DNA from: Methylocystis sp. L43
Lineage (GTDB): Bacteria; Pseudomonadota; Alphaproteobacteria; Rhizobiales; Beijerinckiaceae
NCBI RefSeq assembly: GCF_015709525.1
Contig: NZ_JADNRA010000019.1
Span: 1-64,000 of the forward strand
Direction: 5' to 3'
Length of the DNA: 64,000 bases
The notes below the pieces were generated by a model, which was given only the letters and a program-made list of their open reading frames with translations, had not been told where the DNA came from and made no database searches. Made by a program: the position numbers and the translations under genes. Below, piece after piece: positions 58,418 to 64,000 of the stretch; the first letter of the stretch is position 1, and each line of letters starts with the position of its first letter.

Positions 58418-60432
58418 ACGACACTATATTGACGGCGGCCAAGGAAATTTCGGCGACGGACGCAAAATCCGATCCGGGGCGCTACGCCAACGCCATTCGC
58501 GCTTTGGCGATGGACGCTGTCGAAAGGGCGAAATCCGGCCATCCCGGCATGCCGATGGGCATGGCCGACGTCGCGACCGTGCTGTTCCAGCGCTTCATGA
58601 AGTTCGACTCCAGCCAGCCCGACTGGCCGGACCGCGACCGTTTCGTGCTGTCCGCCGGCCACGGGTCGATGCTGCTCTACGCGCTGCTCTATCTCCTCGG
58701 CTATCCAGGCATGGGCCGCAAGGAGCTCGAAAATTTCCGCCAGCTCGGTTCTCCCACGGCGGGCCATCCCGAATATGGCCACGCCGCCGGCATCGAGACC
58801 ACCACCGGTCCGCTCGGTCAGGGACTCGCGACCGCGGTCGGCATGGCGATCGCCGAGCGCCTCTCGGCGGCGCGCTTCGGCGACGATCTCGTCGATCATT
58901 TCACCTATGTGATCGCCGGCGACGGCTGCCTGATGGAAGGCGTCAGCCATGAGGCGATCGACCTCGCCGGACATCTGAAGCTCTCAAAGCTCGTCCTCTT
59001 CTGGGACGACAATTCGATCTCCATCGACGGGCCGACGAGCCTTGCGACCTCGACGGACCAGATCGTGCGTTTCGCCGCCGCCGGCTGGCACGTGGCCCAT
59101 GTTGACGGCCATGATCCTGAAGCGGTCGCGCAGGCGATCGCCGCGGCGCAGGCCGATCCGCGGCCTTCGCTCATCGGCTGCCGAACGCTGATCGGCTATG
59201 GCGCGCCGACTAAGCAGGGCAAGGAAAGTAGCCACGGATCGCCGCTCGGCGCGGCGGAGATCGACGGGGCGCGAGAGGCGCTCTCCTGGCCGCATGCGCC
59301 GTTCGAATTGCCCGACGACGTGCTGGAGGCCTGGCGCGCGGCGGGAGGGCGCGGCGCAAAGGCGCGGGAAGCCTGGGAGGCGCGACGCGCCGCGTCGCCC
59401 AAAGGCGCCGCCTTCGACGCTTTCATGAAAGCCGACGTCGCGGCGGAAATCGCCAAGCCGCTCGCCGAGTTTCGCGCCATGCTCGCCGCCGAAAAGCCGA
59501 AAATCGCCACGCGCAAATCCTCGGAAATGGCGCTCGGCGTCATCAACGCCGCGACGCAGGCGACGATCGGCGGCTCGGCCGACCTGACGCATTCGAACTT
59601 CACCATCACCAAGGGCATGGGCGAGGTCGCCCCGGACGATTTTTCCGGCCGCTACATCCACTACGGCGTGCGCGAATTCGGCATGGCGGCGGCGATGAAC
59701 GGGATCGCGCTGCATGGCGGCTTCGCGCCCTACGGCGGCACCTTTCTGGTGTTCTCCGATTATGCGCGGGGCGCGATCCGCCTATCGGCGCTCATGGGCC
59801 TGCGCGTCATCTATGTGCTCACCCATGATTCGATTGGCCTTGGCGAAGACGGGCCGACGCATCAGCCGGTCGAACATCTGGCGGCGTTGCGCGCCATGCC
59901 GAATCTTCACGTCTTCCGCCCCGCCGACGCGATCGAGACCGCCGAATGCTGGGAGCTGGCGCTGGCCAGCCGCCACACGCCGTCGGTCTTGAGCCTGTCG
60001 CGGCAAAATCTGCCGACGCTCGAGCGGCCGATTGGCGAAAACCTTTCCGCCAAGGGCGCCTATGTGCTGCGCGACGCGGCGGGAAAGCGCGATGTCACGC
60101 TGCTCGCCACGGGATCCGAGGTTGAAATCGCCCTTGCGGCCGCCGACATTCTGGACACGCAAGGACTGAAAGCCGCCGTGGTCTCTATGCCCTGCTGGGA
60201 GCTGTTCGAGGCTCAGTCCGAGGCCTATCGCGCCGAAGTGCTCGGCGCCGCCCCGCGCGTCGCGGTCGAGGCGGCGGTTCGGCTCGGCTGGGACCGCTGG
60301 ATCGGCGAGCGCGGCGCTTTCGTCGGCATGAGCGGTTTTGGCGCAAGCGGGCCGGCCGGCGAACTGTATAAGCATTTCGGCGTCACGGCGGAGGCTGTGG
60401 CTGACGCGGCCCGTACGCTAGTTAAGACGTAA
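58414..60432 (+). CDS. cbbT: Transketolase
   Basis: A 672-residue thiamine-diphosphate transketolase. [15 protein letters not shown] near the start, the ThDP motif [13 protein letters not shown], and the pyrimidine-domain [13 protein letters not shown] with [16 protein letters not shown] are all present. It rearranges sugar phosphates for ribulose regeneration. Sharing an operon with cbbP marks it as Calvin-cycle CbbT. Confidence 0.95.
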   Translation: MNDTILTAAKEISATDAKSDPGRYANAIRALAMDAVERAKSGHPGMPMGMADVATVLFQRFMKFDSSQPDWPDRDRFVLSAGHGSMLLYALLYLLGYPGMGRKELENFRQLGSPTAGHPEYGHAAGIETTTGPLGQGLATAVGMAIAERLSAARFGDDLVDHFTYVIAGDGCLMEGVSHEAIDLAGHLKLSKLVLFWDDNSISIDGPTSLATSTDQIVRFAAAGWHVAHVDGHDPEAVAQAIAAAQADPRPSLIGCRTLIGYGAPTKQGKESSHGSPLGAAEIDGAREALSWPHAPFELPDDVLEAWRAAGGRGAKAREAWEARRAASPKGAAFDAFMKADVAAEIAKPLAEFRAMLAAEKPKIATRKSSEMALGVINAATQATIGGSADLTHSNFTITKGMGEVAPDDFSGRYIHYGVREFGMAAAMNGIALHGGFAPYGGTFLVFSDYARGAIRLSALMGLRVIYVLTHDSIGLGEDGPTHQPVEHLAALRAMPNLHVFRPADAIETAECWELALASRHTPSVLSLSRQNLPTLERPIGENLSAKGAYVLRDAAGKRDVTLLATGSEVEIALAAADILDTQGLKAAVVSMPCWELFEAQSEAYRAEVLGAAPRVAVEAAVRLGWDRWIGERGAFVGMSGFGASGPAGELYKHFGVTAEAVADAARTLVKT

Positions 60433-60450
60433 GAGATAGCGGAGGCGACA

Positions 60451-61533
60451 ATGGCTCTCATCACCCTGCGGCAACTGCTCGATCACGCCGCCGAGCACGA
60501 CTACGGCGTTCCGGCGTTTAATATCAATAATATGGAGCAGGGCCTCGCCGTCATGGAGGCGGCCGCGTCCGTTGAAGCGCCGGTCATCATCCAGGCCTCG
60601 CGCGGCGCGCGCAGCTACGCCAACGACATCATGCTCGCCAAGATGATCGAGGCGCTCGCGGCGATCTGGCCGGACATTCCGCTCGTCATGCATCTCGACC
60701 ACGGCAACGCCGAAGCGACCTGCGCCAGCGCCATCCGCTTCGGCTTCACCTCGGTGATGATGGACGGCTCGCTCAAGGCCGACGGCAAGACCCCTGCCGA
60801 TTACGATTACAATGTGCGCGTCACCCGCAGCGTCGTCGACATGGCGCATTGGGTCGGCGCTTCCGTCGAAGGCGAACTCGGCGTGCTCGGTTCGCTCGAG
60901 AGCGGCATGGGCGAGAAGGAAGACGGGCACGGCGCCGAAGGCAAGCTCTCGCACGACCAGCTTCTGACCGATCCGGCGCAGGCCGAGGATTTCGTCGCCC
61001 GCACCAAGGTCGATGCGCTGGCGATCGCCATGGGCACCTCCCACGGCGCCTATAAATTCTCGCGCAAGCCCGACGGCGCCATCCTGGCGATGAAGGTCGT
61101 CGAGGAAATTCATCGTCGCCTGCCCAGCACCCATCTCGTGATGCATGGCTCGTCGTCGGTGCCGCAGGACTTGCAGGACGCTTTCAACGCCGCGGGCGGC
61201 GAGATGCCGCAGACCTGGGGCGTGCCGGTCGCGGAGATTCAGCGCGGGATCAAATATGGCGTGCGCAAGATCAACATCGACACCGACAACCGCATCGCCA
61301 TGACCGCGGCGATCCGCGACGTTCTCGGCAAGAACAAGGGCGAGTTCGATCCGCGCAAATATTTGAAGCCCGCGATGGAGGCGATGCGCGCCGTCTGCAA
61401 GCAGCGCTACGAGGAGTTCGGCACGGCGGGCCAGGCGTCGAAGATCAAGCCGATCCCGCTGTCCGAAATGGCCAAGCGCTACGCCAGCGGCGCGCTCGAT
61501 CCGCAGTTCGCCGGCAAGAAGGCGGCCGAGTAG
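60451..61533 (+). CDS. cbbA: Class II fructose-bisphosphate aldolase (Calvin subtype)
   Basis: A 360-residue zinc aldolase: [16 protein letters not shown], zinc ligand His in [40 protein letters not shown] and VMHGSSSVP. It joins triose phosphates to fructose- and sedoheptulose-bisphosphates. GGAGG lies upstream of ATG. Follows cbbT by 18 bases. Confidence 0.94.
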   Translation: MALITLRQLLDHAAEHDYGVPAFNINNMEQGLAVMEAAASVEAPVIIQASRGARSYANDIMLAKMIEALAAIWPDIPLVMHLDHGNAEATCASAIRFGFTSVMMDGSLKADGKTPADYDYNVRVTRSVVDMAHWVGASVEGELGVLGSLESGMGEKEDGHGAEGKLSHDQLLTDPAQAEDFVARTKVDALAIAMGTSHGAYKFSRKPDGAILAMKVVEEIHRRLPSTHLVMHGSSSVPQDLQDAFNAAGGEMPQTWGVPVAEIQRGIKYGVRKINIDTDNRIAMTAAIRDVLGKNKGEFDPRKYLKPAMEAMRAVCKQRYEEFGTAGQASKIKPIPLSEMAKRYASGALDPQFAGKKAAE

Positions 61534-61537
61534 CGTC

Positions 61538-62218
61538 ATGACCGGCGTCGTCATCGCGCCCTCGATTCTCTCGGCCGACTTCGCGCGGCTGGGAGAGGAG
61601 ACGCGCGCGATGGCCGACGCCGGCGCCGACTGGATCCACCTCGATGTGATGGACGGGCATTTCGTGCCCAACATCACCTTCGGGCCCGGCGTCATCGCCG
61701 CGCTGCGGCCGGTGACGAGTCTGACGCTCGACGTGCATCTGATGATTTCGCCGGTCGACCCCTATATCGCCGCTTTCGCGGAAGCGGGCGCCGACGTCAT
61801 CACCGTCCACGCCGAGAACGGGCCGCATCTCCACCGCTCGCTACAGGCGATCCGCGGGCTCGGCAAAAAGGCCGGCGTGTCGCTAAATCCGGCGACGCAT
61901 GAAAGCGCGCTGCAATATGTGCTCGACGATATCGATCTCATCCTGGTGATGAGCGTCAACCCCGGTTTTGGCGGCCAGAGCTTCATCCCCGCGCAGCTCG
62001 ACAAAATCCGCGCCATCCGCGAGATGATCGGACGGCGCGCGATCCGTCTCGAGGTCGACGGCGGCGTGACGCCGCTGACGGCGCCGCAGATCGTCGAAGC
62101 CGGCGGCGACGTTCTCGTCGCGGGCTCGGCCGCTTTCCATGGCGGACAGGTCTGCTACGCCGACAACATCGCGGCGCTGCGGCGCGCCGCGGCGAGCGCC
62201 GGCGCGATCGTCGTCTAG
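61538..62218 (+). CDS. cbbE: Ribulose-phosphate 3-epimerase
   Basis: A 226-residue TIM-barrel epimerase: [63 protein letters not shown] and RLEVDGGV. It converts xylulose-5-P to ribulose-5-P. Starts 4 bases after cbbA, closing the visible cbb operon. Confidence 0.94.
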   Translation: MTGVVIAPSILSADFARLGEETRAMADAGADWIHLDVMDGHFVPNITFGPGVIAALRPVTSLTLDVHLMISPVDPYIAAFAEAGADVITVHAENGPHLHRSLQAIRGLGKKAGVSLNPATHESALQYVLDDIDLILVMSVNPGFGGQSFIPAQLDKIRAIREMIGRRAIRLEVDGGVTPLTAPQIVEAGGDVLVAGSAAFHGGQVCYADNIAALRRAAASAGAIVV

Positions 62219-62301
62219 CGCGGCGGTGTCATCGGGTTGCACCCCGGACGCCCCGGCAGTTGATTGTCGCGGCCGGGCGCGCTATCGCCTCACCTGCGCA
62301 T

Positions 62302-62376
62302 TGGGGCGTCGCCAAGTGGTAAGGCAGCGGATTTTGATTCCGCCATACGGAGGTTCGAATCCTCCCGCCCCAGCCA
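62302..62376 (+). tRNA. tRNA-Gln (TTG)
   Basis: Acceptor TGGGGCG/CGCCCCA, D arm, anticodon stem GCGGA/TCCGC with loop TTTTGAT (anticodon TTG), T arm GGAGG-TTCGAAT-CCTCC, discriminator G and encoded CCA. Confidence 0.95.
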
Positions 62377-62652
62377 GACATCTTGCAGTTTCGGAGATTT
62401 CGCGACCGGCGGCCGAAGGCCCCTGGTTCTGCAGCCTTTTCCGGGACCAAAGATCGCAGACGCGTAAGCACGCGTCTCTTTTCGCAGATTTTGCCGCGCG
62501 GTCTCCAATGGAGATTTTGAAATCTCCGGAATTCCGGCCGTTAACAAGACCCCTTGAATCCTGCGTTCTGGCGCGCGCACACGACCGATTACTCGCAGAC
62601 CCAAGGCGACGCAAATTGGCGGGATGCAGAGAGCGAGGTCCGTGAGATTCGG
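62377..62652. other. Non-coding flank of tRNA-Gln
   Basis: No gene I trust. This is the usual target side for integrating elements (tRNA 3' end), and a recombinase fragment follows, but no perfect repeat of the tRNA 3' end was found within the window. Confidence 0.4.
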
Positions 62653-62761
62653 CTAGCCTGATCGCGGCGGTAAGGAACGCCCGACCAGTTTGGCGAAGTC
62701 GGCGAGAGACCGGGTGAGTCGGTCCACCTTATAGACCACGATCACGTCGATCTGACGGGCG
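62653..62761 (-). pseudogene. Serine recombinase (resolvase/invertase) fragment
   Basis: Minus-strand frame reads RQIDVIVVYKVDRLTRSLAD then FAKLVGRS and a stop. VVYKVDRLTRSLxDF is the conserved core of large and small serine recombinases. Both the catalytic N-terminus and the rest are missing, so it is a decayed piece of an integrative or transposable element. Confidence 0.75.
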
Positions 62762-63034
62762 CCTTCACGGCGGACGCGACGATTTCCTTGAATTGCTTGT
62801 CAGCGCCGCTGAGCACATCAGAATTCACGTGCTCCCCCTGACCGTAGTGATTGCGAATCGGCGCCTCAAGCGAGGCCACACAACCCGAACGCCATAACCC
62901 GGATGATGGGGTCGATCGGAACTAAGAAATTAGCGTTGGCGTCGCGTGCAACGCAGAGAAGCCTTGCGATACGGAGCTCGAGTTGAGCGCTTACGAAGCC
63001 GCTAGGCTGCTTCTCGTTGCGGTATCGAAGTGTC

Positions 63035-63232
63035 CTAACTTGAATTTCCGTCGCCCAAATTCCATAGCCGATCCAGCAGTATTTTCAGATCGGCGTGGCA
63101 GCGGTCGATATGCTCTCGAATGACGACTCGGTCGTCATGCGTCAGAGTATCCAGCCTGATGTCAAACCACTCGCGTCGAATCGTCTCACGCAGCAAGTCT
63201 ATTTCTCGTATTAGCTTCTCAGTTTCGGTCAT
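63035..63232 (-). CDS. Small hypothetical protein
   Basis: A 65-residue helical protein (KLIREIDLLRETIRREWFDI, then VIREHIDRCHADLKILLDRL). The regular charged heptads and clear ATG suggest a real gene; similar small proteins are common in alphaproteobacterial genomic islands. Function unknown. Confidence 0.6.
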   Translation of the reverse strand: MTETEKLIREIDLLRETIRREWFDIRLDTLTHDDRVVIREHIDRCHADLKILLDRLWNLGDGNSS

Positions 63233-63382
63233 CGTGCGGACCTGTGTTCAGCCACAATCACCGCTCTCACCGCGTCCTGTGGCGGCCTTATCCCACCCAA
63301 ATGCAGCACCGCATAAAAACGCCGCTTAGAGGAAAAGGGTGAAGTTCAGATTTCCAGCAACTGTTTGACTATGTCGTCGGCT

Positions 63383-63655
63383 TCAAAACTCGTGAGACCG
63401 ACGAGAATTTGATGGTTCATCTTCCTGCGCGCTCAACAAACGAAGATCGGCCTGATCTTTTCCCACATTTTGCGAAGCTGTCGCGTCGGCCGCACCAGCC
63501 TTCGCCTCTTCAATTAAGTTGGAAAGCTGCTTTCTAAGAACACGCCCTTCAATGTGGCGCCCATCATAGCCCTCGCGCTCAAGGCGCGCGATGATCTCGC
63601 CAATCCTGCGACACGCTCCGGAGCGTGCAAGGTCAAACGCTCGCTCGTTGCTGTC
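63383..63655 (-). pseudogene. Hypothetical ERAF-type small protein lacking a start
   Basis: A 90-codon open frame begins just after a stop and reads ERAFDLARSGACRRIGEIIA, REGYDGRHIEGRVLRKQLSN. It matches in style small alphaproteobacterial proteins (ERAFxLARSGxxxxVxxI). No ATG, GTG or TTG codon lies before the conserved part, so the start seems lost. Confidence 0.45.
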
Positions 63656-63775
63656 TTATTCGGATGCATGGCGATCCGATCATTGGGAGATAGGCGTCAT
63701 TTGGCTCCCGGACCCGACGCGTCAATGGGCGCGCCGGACATTAGCCGACGCAAAAGTAATCGCTCGAGTGCTGGT

Positions 63776-63982
63776 TCACGTATCTCCTAACCCAGGTCGT
63801 CGGGGGGTTATGGCGCGCCCCTCCGGAAGGCGTGCGACGAAATCGACCATCTGATACGCAGAAGGGGATTCTTCAGGGCGCCGCACTTTCGAGATCGCCT
63901 CGTCATCAACGCTTTGCTTCGTCATCTTGAGCATGGACGCGGATCGCGTCGATGAATCGGTTTCCAGCGGAAAGAACTTCAC
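63776..63982 (-). CDS. Possible hypothetical protein
   Basis: A 68-residue frame (MKFFPLETDSSTRSASMLKM...) with mixed composition. No motif and no strong ribosome site; the opposite strand is also open. Kept only because no other gene explains the window edge. Confidence 0.25.
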   Translation of the reverse strand: MKFFPLETDSSTRSASMLKMTKQSVDDEAISKVRRPEESPSAYQMVDFVARLPEGRAITPRRPGLGDT

Positions 63983-64000
63983 GCCGCCTCCGACATTTCC

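Overview
The window is GC-rich, densely coded alphaproteobacterial DNA. A Calvin-cycle cluster (phosphoribulokinase, transketolase, class II aldolase, ribulose-phosphate 3-epimerase) overlaps or abuts in one direction near the right end. Together with general protein style this suggests an autotrophy-capable Rhizobiales member, possibly a Methylocystaceae/Beijerinckiaceae methanotroph or relative. That taxonomic guess is inference; no rRNA gene is present.

Layout: (1) 1-2.7 kb holds the tail end of a first prophage: two small proteins and a tape-measure protein with a tail-lysozyme domain, closed by a terminator. (2) 2.8-8.9 kb is an accessory island with a probably frameshifted AT-richer gene, a two-gene AAA ATPase/subtilase module matching the ietAS anti-phage family, small genes, a truncated YCII-domain gene and a tRNA-Met(CAT). 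(3) 9.4-10.5 kb is a reduced mercury locus: GDCCVxC protein and MerT, divergent from MerR across an operator palindrome. (4) About 10.8-53.6 kb is a nearly complete Mu-like transposable prophage. It has an S24 repressor, Ner-like regulator, ParB-like protein, MuA and MuB transposition proteins, an early operon (DnaA domain IV protein, Gam, GemA, methyltransferase, Mor-like activator), a lysis cassette (RlpA-like protein, amidase with C-terminal membrane anchor, Rz with embedded Rz1), a Mu-type head module (gp27/28/29/30, I, decoration protein, capsid), a phage tRNA-Met, and a tail module that follows phage P2 order (V-W-J-I-fibres-FI-FII-E/E'-T-U-X-D), ending in a Dam-like methylase. (5) 54.1-57.2 kb is a KaiC-like ATPase overlapping a hybrid histidine kinase. 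(6) 57.5-62.2 kb is the cbb operon. (7) 62.3-64 kb has tRNA-Gln(TTG), a serine-recombinase fragment and small hypotheticals, looking like eroded mobile DNA beside a tRNA.

How it works together: the prophage would be held silent by the repressor acting at palindromes between it and ner. Early transcription would give transposition proteins, then Mor-type activation of lysis and morphogenesis genes. Two recoding signals stand out: a perfect C CCT TTC slippery heptamer in the tail-assembly chaperone gene (E/E') and an internal start for a scaffold protein inside the I-protein gene. The precise prophage ends (TG...CA with 5-bp target duplication) could not be located.

Most notable: the ietAS defence pair with a 44-nt hairpin across the ietS stop codon; the Mu/P2 mosaic with an initiator-like tRNA; paired tail fibres sharing a C-terminal domain, one with a 34-triplet collagen stalk; a repressor 3'-end remnant flanking an inserted secreted-protein gene; and several one-base frameshifts or deletions suggesting decay.
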